Source: Draconibacterium orientale (GTDB taxonomy: Bacteria; Bacteroidota; Bacteroidia; Bacteroidales; JAIFNL01). From it: a DNA stretch of 41,334 nt. The translations under genes were made by a program, and so were the position numbers. Positions within the stretch are counted from its first letter, which is position 1. Each line of letters starts with the position of its first letter. Below the pieces are notes generated by a model. The model was not told where the DNA came from, did not search any database, and saw only the letters and a list, made by a program, of their open reading frames with translations. The DNA is taken from positions 1 through 41,334 of the forward strand of contig DZBP01000009.1 in the NCBI GenBank assembly GCA_022729915.1, in the 5' to 3' direction. Shown here one piece after another: positions 21,026-30,000 of the stretch.

Positions 21026-22273
21026 TTACTTAATATCTTCTCTACTTACAGGCATGGTCATGCAGCGAGCACCTCCACCTCCTCGTGCAAGTTCGGTACC
21101 TTCTATAGTTACAACATATTTTTCGTAATTGGCAATGTCAATTTTATTTTTGATAATATCCGTTGCTTTTAACACTTCAAAGCCATTTTTATTTAAGGCT
21201 TCTATGGTGTAAACATTTCTATTATAACCAATTATCTTGCCTGGCGCCATAGCAAAAAAATTAGCTCCACTGTGCCATTGTTCACGTTCTTGCACCCAAA
21301 TGTCGTTTTCTCCACCACATTTAACGGTTTCCAAATCCATTCCAAGCCCTTTCAATGCGACAATAATATTATCAACATTTTTGATACTGACCACTTTACC
21401 ATTGTCGATACAAATGTGAACAGTTTGAAATTTATTTTTTCTAAAAATTACAGGTTCGTAAACCATTGCTTTGTCTTTATCCAAAAAAGTAAAAACCATA
21501 TCCAAATGTATGAACGACTCTGGGCTATCTGGCAATTCTTGCACTATTATATGATGTTTGTTGCTAAATTCTTTTATTCTATCTATAATAAAATCAATGC
21601 CTTGTGTTGTAGTTCTACCGCTAAGACCAATCAAAAGGATATCGTGGCGAGCTATTAAAATGTCGCCTCCTTCGATTGTGATTTGGTCAGAATCATTTTT
21701 ATATTTTAAGGGATTTATGCTTTTGGTCGAAAAATTTGGATTGTAATCGAAAATTGCTTCCATAATTAAAGCTTCTCTCTCTCTAATTTTGCTTGCCATT
21801 TTTGATATAAAAACACGGTTACCTATTGATACAGAAGCATCTCTGGTAAAAAAAAAGTTGTGCAAAGGTTGCAATGCAAACCGCTGCTTGTTCATAAAAT
21901 TAGTAAGCGAATTTTTTCGAATTTCAACTCCTTCTATTAACAATCGTGCAAGCTCAATATTGTTGGTATTGAGCAATTCATCTTCGATTTCGGGGATATT
22001 TTCATTTTTGCAAATATTTTTTACCAAATCAGACTTTACTTTTTCGTTTTTCAGAATATCGGAAAGGAGCGTATTGATTTTAAAAACGGTGGTATGTTTT
22101 TCTAAAACACGCTCAAACTGTTCGTATTCTTTTTTGGCAACAGCCAAATTTAGAATATCGCTATATAAAGCTCTTTCAGCATTTTGTGGGTTCATATTTT
22201 CAATTTCTTGACCCATCGAATGCAGAATTACACCTTCTAATTTTCCTATTTCTGAATTTATATTTATGTTCAT
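21026..22273 (-). CDS. arcA: Arginine deiminase
   Basis: SEIGKLEGVILHSMGQEIENMNP, FFTRDASVSIGNRVFISKMASKIREREA, IEGGDILI, HLDMVFTFLDKD, ARGGGGARCMTMPVSRE; ATG at 22273 fits better than the upstream extension in the ORF track. Confidence 0.93.
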   Translation of the reverse strand: MNININSEIGKLEGVILHSMGQEIENMNPQNAERALYSDILNLAVAKKEYEQFERVLEKHTTVFKINTLLSDILKNEKVKSDLVKNICKNENIPEIEDELLNTNNIELARLLIEGVEIRKNSLTNFMNKQRFALQPLHNFFFTRDASVSIGNRVFISKMASKIREREALIMEAIFDYNPNFSTKSINPLKYKNDSDQITIEGGDILIARHDILLIGLSGRTTTQGIDFIIDRIKEFSNKHHIIVQELPDSPESFIHLDMVFTFLDKDKAMVYEPVIFRKNKFQTVHICIDNGKVVSIKNVDNIIVALKGLGMDLETVKCGGENDIWVQEREQWHSGANFFAMAPGKIIGYNRNVYTIEALNKNGFEVLKATDIIKNKIDIANYEKYVVTIEGTELARGGGGARCMTMPVSREDIK

Positions 22274-22338
22274 GTTTTCATTAATAAAAAATATTTGCAA
22301 AATGCCAAAACATTTATTTTCTGTATTCTGAATAATTT

Positions 22339-23004
22339 TTATTCAAAAAGTGATTTTTCTACAAAACGTTTGTAATCGTCCATTGCTCTCATAATCACAT
22401 CTTTAGCTTCTTCTTTGTTGTAAATGTGAGTTATTTCACATTTACTTTTAGCACCAGGCATATCTTTATAGGTCAAAAAATAATGCTTTAATCTATCTAC
22501 AATTCGCTCAGGAACTTCCGTAATATCTTTGTACTGTTCGTAAAGTGCATCGCCGTACAAAACAGCAATAATTTTATCGTCAGCTTCGTTGCCATCGAGC
22601 ATTCTAAAACCCCCAATTGGCATAGCTTTTACAATAATATCGCCGTGAGTAATTTCTTTTTCGGTTAGAACTAAAACGTCAAGAGGGTCGTTGTCGCCAA
22701 CAATTTCGGGTCTGTTCAAAATTTTTCGTCCGAGCTCAGCAACATTATCGTTGCAGTAAGTTTGTGGAATAAAGCCATATAGCGCAGGTACAATATTCGA
22801 AAACTTTTGTGGACGGTCTATTTTTAAATAACCGGTTTCTTTATCTACTTCGTATTTTACAGTGTCGCTCGGTACCATTTCTATAAAAGTAGTCAACACT
22901 TCAGGAGCACCAGTTCCTATGTCGATACCATGCCAAGGGTGAGATTTATATCTCAAACCCAGCAACTTACCAATAGGGTCAATTGATTTATTTAGTTTTT
23001 TCAC
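22339..23004 (-). CDS. ppa: Inorganic pyrophosphatase (family I)
   Basis: KYEVDKETGYLKIDRP, YGFIPQTYC, DNDPLDVLVLTE, AMPIGGFRMLDGNEADDKIIAV. Confidence 0.93.
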   Translation of the reverse strand: MKKLNKSIDPIGKLLGLRYKSHPWHGIDIGTGAPEVLTTFIEMVPSDTVKYEVDKETGYLKIDRPQKFSNIVPALYGFIPQTYCNDNVAELGRKILNRPEIVGDNDPLDVLVLTEKEITHGDIIVKAMPIGGFRMLDGNEADDKIIAVLYGDALYEQYKDITEVPERIVDRLKHYFLTYKDMPGAKSKCEITHIYNKEEAKDVIMRAMDDYKRFVEKSLFE

Positions 23005-23275
23005 TGCTTTATTTTTTTTAGTTGTTTTTTTTAATCGATTTTTTTTTAGTAAACATTTTGCAAATGTAAAATAAATAATGAAAAAGTGCGAATAAATTTA
23101 TTTGTTTGTTGTCAAATAATTACTTTTTTTTTATTTGAATGCGAACTTAATTCTAATTTTTTGCAGATAAATTTTTTATATTGATAAAAAGTCTGTACTT
23201 ATGTTTTTTTTTATAAAATTACAAATGATACTTTTAAATTGAATTTTGATTTGAAAATATCGAAACAAACGAACA

Positions 23276-23797
23276 ATGAATATAGTTTTATTAGGCTTTA
23301 TGGGTGCCGGAAAGACGAGCGTAGGGACGATTTTGGCAGAATTATTGGATTTTCAATTTATTGATTTAGACCAATATATTGAAAATAGATTTAGAACAAC
23401 AATTTCTTCAATATTTGCTACAAAAGGGGAAGATGGTTTTAGAGAGTTAGAAAAAGTAGCATTGACCCAAGTATTGCGTTACAGACGAACCGTAGTAGCA
23501 ACCGGCGGTGGAACACCTTGTTTTTTTGACAATATTGAACAGATAAATCAAAATGCAACGAGCATTTACTTGCAATTTTCGCCTGAAGTATTAGCCAAAC
23601 GACTCAGTTTTGATACTTCCGGAAAACGACCATTGGTACAAGAAAAAACCTTCGATGAGCTTGTTGAATATGCAAAACAAAAATTAGTAGAGCGCGAAAA
23701 ATTTTATTTGCAATCTACTATAACTGTCTCAAATACAAATGTAAGCTCTTATGAGTTAGCCGATTTATTGTTTAGAAAAATACAAACTCAGCGTTAA
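23276..23797 (+). CDS. aroK: Shikimate kinase
   Basis: IVLLGFMGAGKTSVGTILAELLDFQFIDLDQYIE...FRELEKVAL...VVATGGGTPCF...SGKRPLV. Confidence 0.95.
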   Translation: MNIVLLGFMGAGKTSVGTILAELLDFQFIDLDQYIENRFRTTISSIFATKGEDGFRELEKVALTQVLRYRRTVVATGGGTPCFFDNIEQINQNATSIYLQFSPEVLAKRLSFDTSGKRPLVQEKTFDELVEYAKQKLVEREKFYLQSTITVSNTNVSSYELADLLFRKIQTQR

Positions 23798-23805
23798 GTT
23801 AATAA

Positions 23806-24552
23806 ATGAGAACTATTTTTTTTATTCTGCTTTTGTTTTTAATAAAAGTTTCTATGGCTCAGAGTTTTAAAGAAACTCAAATGAAATACCAACGAGTAAA
23901 ATCGGCTTATTCTGAAAAAGAAAAATCGCTCAATGTTCTGTGCAAAACCAAAGGCTTCTCGTCGTTAGCTAATGAATTGCTTTTGGTAGCATTTAAAAAA
24001 GAAGAAATTCTCGAAGTTTGGGCTAAAAATAAAAAAACAGGTAAGTTTGAACTATTGACTAGTTATGAATTTTGTGCAAATTCTGGAGTTTTGGGTCCAA
24101 AACGAAAAGAAGGAGACCTACAAATACCCGAAGGTTTTTATTTTATCAATTTGTTTCATCCTACAAGTGCTTATCATTTAGGTTTGAAAATAAATTATCC
24201 TAATGAATCGGATAAAATTTTGTCGGATAAAAAGCATCCAGGAAGCGATATATTAATTCATGGTAATTGTTGCACAATTGGTTGCATTCCAATTACTGAC
24301 GACAAAATAAAGGAGCTTTATGTTTTGTGTGTAGAAGCAAAAAATGCAGGACAAGAAAAAATTCCGGTACATATTTTTCCTTGTCGTTTAACTGATGCAA
24401 ATTTTAACACATTAAATGACGATTTTGCAGATGATGTTAAAAAACGTCAATTTTGGAATAATTTGAAACCTATTTATGATTTTTTCGTAAAAAATAACCA
24501 AATACCGCTAATAAAAGTAGATTATTTAGGGCAATACACAATTCAAAAATAG
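23806..24552 (+). CDS. L,D-transpeptidase (YafK/YkuD-like) with signal peptide
   Basis: LYSFCANSGVLGPKRKEGDLQIPEGFYFINLFHP-type region and SDILIHGNCCTIGCIPITDDKIKELY catalytic region. Confidence 0.85.
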   Translation: MRTIFFILLLFLIKVSMAQSFKETQMKYQRVKSAYSEKEKSLNVLCKTKGFSSLANELLLVAFKKEEILEVWAKNKKTGKFELLTSYEFCANSGVLGPKRKEGDLQIPEGFYFINLFHPTSAYHLGLKINYPNESDKILSDKKHPGSDILIHGNCCTIGCIPITDDKIKELYVLCVEAKNAGQEKIPVHIFPCRLTDANFNTLNDDFADDVKKRQFWNNLKPIYDFFVKNNQIPLIKVDYLGQYTIQK

Positions 24553-24632
24553 CTTTTTTTTTGAGCAATTTAGCATAGAATATTAGATGTTTATTTGGTT
24601 TGTTCAATTTTTTTAATATTTTTGTGCCGATA

Positions 24633-24725
24633 TAAGTACTCTAACAAAAGTTCTTCCGCTTTTTATTAACGTAAGTCGCTAATTAATAGCTAAGAAGTTT
24701 CGAATAAAAAAGGTCTAAGACCTTA
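24633..24725 (+). repeat. Repeat family 2 copy 2 (93 bp)
   Basis: taagtactctaacaaaagttcttccgctttttattaacgtaagtcgctaattaatagctaagaagtttcgaataaaaaaggtctaagacctta. Confidence 0.95.
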
Positions 24726-24758
24726 AACTAAAATAGTATTAACACAAATAATAAGGTA

Positions 24759-25382
24759 TTGGAATTTCACTATTTATTTAAAGGAATACTAATAGGGCTA
24801 TCTATTTCGGCACCAATGGGACCGATGGGAGCAATGGTTATTCAACGAACTATTCATAAAGGCTTGCCTTCAGGGCTTGCTTCAGGTGGAGGCGTTGCTA
24901 TTGGCGATACTATTTACGCTCTTATAGCTGGTTTTGGATTAACATTTATTTCTAGCTTTTTAGACACTCACCAATTTTATTTTCGACTCATTGGCGGACT
25001 TATTTTGCTTTTTATGGGTTACAAAATGTATAATCCTTCTCAAATTCAAACATTTAAGGAGAAAAGGCAAAGACATAATAACTTATTTACCGATTTTTTA
25101 TCTCTTCTTTTGCTAACGGTTTCTAACCCATTTACCATTTTAATTTTTGGAGTTGCATTTACAGGGCTTAATATTTTTACTTCTACACAAAATACTACTA
25201 CACTGGTAGTTACAGGCATTTTTTTAGGTGCGCTTACTTGGTGGTTGGTCTTAGGTTTCTTGGTGGATACTTTGAAAGCAAAACTCAATGTTAGTTTTAT
25301 ATCTGTAATTAACAAAATTGTAGGTATTCTTGTTATTTTAGTAGGTTTAATTGCGCTTTTTAGTGTTTTTACTTTAGATTAA
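24759..25382 (+). CDS. LysE family amino acid exporter (TTG start)
   Basis: LFKGILIGLSISAPMGPMGAMVIQRTIHKGLPSGLASGGGVAIGDTIYALIAGFGL...GGLILLFMGYKMY. Confidence 0.9.
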   Translation: MEFHYLFKGILIGLSISAPMGPMGAMVIQRTIHKGLPSGLASGGGVAIGDTIYALIAGFGLTFISSFLDTHQFYFRLIGGLILLFMGYKMYNPSQIQTFKEKRQRHNNLFTDFLSLLLLTVSNPFTILIFGVAFTGLNIFTSTQNTTTLVVTGIFLGALTWWLVLGFLVDTLKAKLNVSFISVINKIVGILVILVGLIALFSVFTLD

Positions 25383-25467
25383 AATCTTTCCTTTTTTTTA
25401 AAATTTAATTAGAAATTATTTTAAAAGTTTTTTAATAAAAGACTTTTTTATCTGAAATTATTTTTTT

Positions 25468-25475
25468 ACTTTTGC
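25468..25475 (+). promoter_or_regulatory. Putative Bacteroidota -7 element (TACTTTTG) upstream of thiS
   Basis: Matches TAnnTTTG 31 bp before the ATG at 25506. Confidence 0.45.
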
Positions 25476-25505
25476 AACATCAAAATTTACAAAAATAAGT
25501 TTGAT

Positions 25506-25709
25506 ATGACAATAATTTTGAATAACAAATCCGAAGTTTTTGAAGCTGAAAGTTTATCAATTGCTGAGATAATTACAAGAAAGAATTTCACTTTCAAATT
25601 GTTAGTTACTAAGCTGAATGATAGATTAGTAAAGAAAGATGAACGAGCCACAACTTATGCAAAAAATGGCGATAATGTGCTTGTTTTACATTTAATAAGC
25701 GGCGGTTAG
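25506..25709 (+). CDS. thiS: Sulfur carrier protein ThiS
   Basis: 67 aa ubiquitin-like protein ending in GG: ...RATTYAKNGDNVLVLHLISGG. Confidence 0.82.
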   Translation: MTIILNNKSEVFEAESLSIAEIITRKNFTFKLLVTKLNDRLVKKDERATTYAKNGDNVLVLHLISGG

Positions 25710-25721
25710 TTTTTTCAAAAT

Positions 25722-25824
25722 TAAGTAGTGAGCCAAATCAAATTGTATGTTTCACTTTACAAAGTGCTAAAAATCTATTTGATAACAAAAAGACTTGCTC
25801 AAATTAAAATAGCACTAGTGCTTA
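25722..25824 (+). repeat. Repeat family 1 copy E (103 bp)
   Basis: taagtagtgagccaaatcaaattgtatgtttcactttacaaagtgctaaaaatctatttgataacaaaaagacttgctcaaattaaaatagcactagtgctta. Confidence 0.88.
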
Positions 25825-25887
25825 TTTTGTAAATTGACAAACAAAAAGCAAATCTTTTTCCATAAAACAGTTTAAAATTTTAAAACA

Positions 25888-26403
25888 ATGACAAAAAACA
25901 ATTCAAAAGTAACTTTTAAAGGAGGATACATAACTCTTGTAGGAAATGAAATAAAAGTGGGCGATGTAGCACCTGATTTTACTGTACTTGGCGGTGGTTT
26001 GGCACCTGTGAAATTGTCCGATTACAAAGGAAAAGTAGTAATTTTATCAATTTATCCATCAATTGATACACCCGTTTGTGCAGCACAAAACAGAACTTTC
26101 AACAAAGAAGCTGCTTCACTTAGCGAAAACATAGCTATTTTAGGTATTTCAAACGATTTGCCATTTGCACAATCGCGCTTTTGCGCAGCCGAAGGAATCG
26201 ACAAAGTAGTGTCAGCTTCTGACTATCGCGACCTCGATTTTTCGCACAAATATGGCTTTTTAATTGAAGAATTGCGCCTTTTAGCTCGTGGAACAGTAGT
26301 TGTAGATAAAGACGGAATCGTACGCCATGTAGAATATGTAGCTGAAGCAACTCACGAACCAAATTACGAAGCTGCTCTTGAAGTAGCCAAAAAATTAGTT
26401 TAA
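25888..26403 (+). CDS. tpx: Thiol peroxidase (Tpx-type peroxiredoxin)
   Basis: KVVILSIYPSIDTPVCAAQNRTFNKEA (peroxidatic Cys), DLPFAQSRFCAAEGIDKVVSASDYRD (resolving Cys). Confidence 0.96.
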   Translation: MTKNNSKVTFKGGYITLVGNEIKVGDVAPDFTVLGGGLAPVKLSDYKGKVVILSIYPSIDTPVCAAQNRTFNKEAASLSENIAILGISNDLPFAQSRFCAAEGIDKVVSASDYRDLDFSHKYGFLIEELRLLARGTVVVDKDGIVRHVEYVAEATHEPNYEAALEVAKKLV

Positions 26404-26427
26404 AATGTTTATTTATAGATAGTTATT

Positions 26428-26463
26428 AAAAGCTGCTTCTTAAAAAAGAAAGCAGCTTTTTTT
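26428..26463 (+). terminator. Intrinsic terminator downstream of tpx
   Basis: AAAAGCTGCTTcttaaaaaagaAAGCAGCTTTTttt. Confidence 0.88.
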
Positions 26464-26482
26464 GTATAAATTTGCTTTAAAT

Positions 26483-26845
26483 TCATTCAGTAAATTCAAT
26501 AATGTAAGCTGAAACAGTAACATTGTATTTTCTAAAAAAAGGAAAAAAAGTATGTGTAAGTTCAACTGTTTCGTTAGCAACAGCTTTTGAGCTACCAATT
26601 AAATTTGCTTTTTCGAGCATTTTTGTTCTAGCTTCTTCCACGAGTGCTTTTTTTGTAATTGACCCAATACCAAAAAGATAGCTTGCTTCAGCTTCGCCTT
26701 TTACGCTGCTTACTACTTTGAAATTCTTTTTTGAAAGCACCACATCTGTGCTATGAATATTTGAGTTGTAGGTTAATCCATTATGAATGCTGCAACTGCT
26801 TAATAAAGAGATAATTAATAAAGTTAAAATTCCTATTTTTTTCAT
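26483..26845 (-). CDS. Hypothetical lipoprotein (possibly DUF6567-like)
   Basis: Lipobox LLSSCSIHNG; compact 120 aa, co-oriented with nothing but bounded by a terminator and own start. Confidence 0.7.
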   Translation of the reverse strand: MKKIGILTLLIISLLSSCSIHNGLTYNSNIHSTDVVLSKKNFKVVSSVKGEAEASYLFGIGSITKKALVEEARTKMLEKANLIGSSKAVANETVELTHTFFPFFRKYNVTVSAYIIEFTE

Positions 26846-27027
26846 AAATAAATTGTTATATTAGATATTTTTGTTGAGATTAAGTTTTACAATATTAATT
26901 ATTTTCAGAAAAATATAAAAATCTTTTCAAAATTTGTAATAGTCTAATATTTGTTGTAAATTGTATGATTGAAAAAAAAGCGAAAAACGAGGTTTTTTGA
27001 TACTAAATTTCTATAAAACAACATATT

Positions 27028-30000
27028 ATGAAAAATAAAAACTTTTTAAAAACCATTTTTGGGCTTTCATTAATTACCTTGGTGTTTGTTTTGCTGCCCA
27101 CTTGCAAATCTGGAACAGAAATAAATGCCAATAAAGCAGGTTTTAGGCAATATATAACTGCCTATACTGCTGGAATTATATCGAAAGAATCAGTAATAAA
27201 AATTAAATTGATCAGTGATTTTGCAAAGAAAGTTAAAAAAACGGACAAAGTATTAAATTCGCTTTTTTCTTTTTCGCCTTCTATCGACGGAAAAGCTTAT
27301 TGGTCAGATGATAACACAATAGAATTTAAACCTGAAAAAAGTTTAAAATCGGGTGAAAAATACATAGTTGAATTCAATTTGGGTGATTTAGCCGAAGTTC
27401 CTGACGATTTGAGTGAGTTTATATTTAATTTTGAAACGATTCGTCAAAATTTTGATGTCGAATTTGATGAAATTCAAACTACCGATTTGAAAAAATTTAC
27501 CAGCCAAAAAGTAGTTGGAACGGTTAAAACAGCTGATAGCGAGAAACTTGAAAATATAAGAAAAATAATAACAGCTAACCAAAACGGTAAAGAATTAAAA
27601 ATAGAATGGGAATCTGATGGTTTAAATCATCGTTTTGAAATAGACAATGTAAAGCGCGATGAAAAAAAGTCGTCCTTAAAAGTAGCTTGGGATGGTGAAA
27701 AAATAGATATTGAAAACAAAGGTGAAAAATCTATAAAAGTTCCGACCGTAAGTGAATTTAAAGTGTTGTTTACTAAACTTGTAAACCAACCAGAGCAGTA
27801 TGTTTTTGTTCAATTTTCTGACCCTCTTGACCAAAATCAAGATTTGGAAGGTTTGGTAAAAATTCAAGGTATAGATTTTGTTCGCACAATTGTAGATGGA
27901 AACACACTAAGAGTCTATCCAAATAACAGATTAGAAGGCGAATACAAACTTGAAATTACCAAAGGAGTACAAAATATTTTAGGCAAACAATTGCAAGAAT
28001 ATTTTAGCCAAATGATTTCGTTTCAAGAAATGAAACCGGCTGTTCAATTGGTTGGAAAAGGTTCAATTTTGCCTTCATCTACCAATGGATTGGTTTTTCC
28101 ATTTGAAGCTGTAAACTTGAAAGCTGTTGATGTTCAGATTATTAAAATATTTGAATCGAATGTTACGCAATTTTTGCAAGTGAATAATTACGAAGGCAGT
28201 TATCAGTTAGAACGCGTAGGAAAACCGATTTTGCGCAAAACAATAAAACTCGATGACAAAGGAGTTACCGATTTTAACAAATGGAATCGTTTTTCGTTGG
28301 ATTTGAATGAGTTAATAGAAGCAGAACCCGGCGCAATTTACCGAATTTCGATAGGCTTTAGAAAAAAACATGCTATTTATTCGTGTGGCGACCAAGATGA
28401 AGATTCAGATAATGAGGATAATATGACCAGTTTTGATGAAGAATGGGATCCAAAAGACGATTCTGAATCTTCTTATTGGGACATGTACACCGAGGAATAT
28501 TATTACGACGATTACTACTATGAGGACTACGATGCTTATTGGCAAAATAGAGAAAACCCTTGTCATGATGCGTTTTACGGAAAACATAGAAGTGTAACAC
28601 AAAATATAATTGCTTCAAATCTCGGTTTAATTTCTAAAATGGGAAATAATGGCGAAATAAGTGTTTTTGTAACCGATATACGCACTACAGAACCATTATC
28701 TGAAATTGAAGTTGATGTGCTTGATTATCAGAATCAAGTGTTAGCTTCTACTAAAACAAATGCCGAAGGAAAAGCAGAATTTAAAAAATTAGATAAACCT
28801 TATTTTGTAATTGCAAAAAATGGAAAAGAAAGAGGTTATTTAAAGATAAATGATGGTAATTCGTTGTCATTAAGTAAGTTTGACGTGAGTGGTGTGGAAA
28901 TAAAAGATGGCGTAAAAGGCTTTCTTTATGGTGAAAGAGGAGTTTGGCGTCCGGGTGATTCTATTTATGTAACCTTTATTCTTCAAGAAGAAACAAAACT
29001 ACCAGACAAACATCCAGTCGTTTTTGAATTACATGATTCACGTTCTCAGTTAGTTACGCGTATTATTGAAAAGAAAAACGAAACAGGTTTTTATACTTTT
29101 AAACTAAAAACTGCCGATGATGCACCAACAGGAAATTGGGACGCAACAGTAAAAATGGGTGGTTCAAGTTTTTATCAGCAAATAAAAATTGAAACGGTAA
29201 AACCTAATCGCCTGAAAATTAAGCTAGAACTTGAAGGAAAACAACTTGTAGCCGGAAATGCGCAAAGTGTGTCGATGAATGTGAAATGGTTGCATGGTGC
29301 GATAGCTAAAAATCTGAAAACCAAGGTAGATGTAACACTTTCTAAGACGCAAACTACTTTTGCAAAGTATGCCGAATATGTATTTGATGACCCAACAAAA
29401 GCTTTTGAGTCGGAAAGTGAAGTCGTTTTTGAAGACCAAATTGACGAAAATGGTGAAGCATCGTTTGTTCCTTCAATTGAAGCAGGTGAAAATGCACCTG
29501 GAAAGTTGAAAGCTACTTTTGTAACTCGAGTTTTTGAAAAAGGAGGCGATTTTAGTATCGACCAGCAAACGGTTGATTTTTCGCCGTTTCAGTCGTATGT
29601 AGGATTGAAATTGCCTAAAGGAGATAAAACTCGCGGAATGTTGCTCACAGATAAAGCACACAAAGTTGAAGCTGTGATTGTTACGCCCGAAGGAAAACTT
29701 TTAAGTGATGGTCATGAGCTTGAATTTTCATTTTATAAACTCGATTGGCGTTGGTGGTGGGATAAATCAAGCTCAGACTTAGCTAATTATATATCAAGTG
29801 ATTATGCAAGTCCACTTAAAAAAGATGTTGTAAAAACAAAAGGAGGAAAAGCCGATTGGTCAATTCAAATAAATGAACCCGATTGGGGTCGTTACTTAGT
29901 GAGAGTGAAAGACTTAACAAGTGGGCACTCCAGTTCAAAAGTAGTTTATATCGATTGGCCCGGTTGGGCAGGAAGGCAGCAAAATGATGAAAACGGAGCT

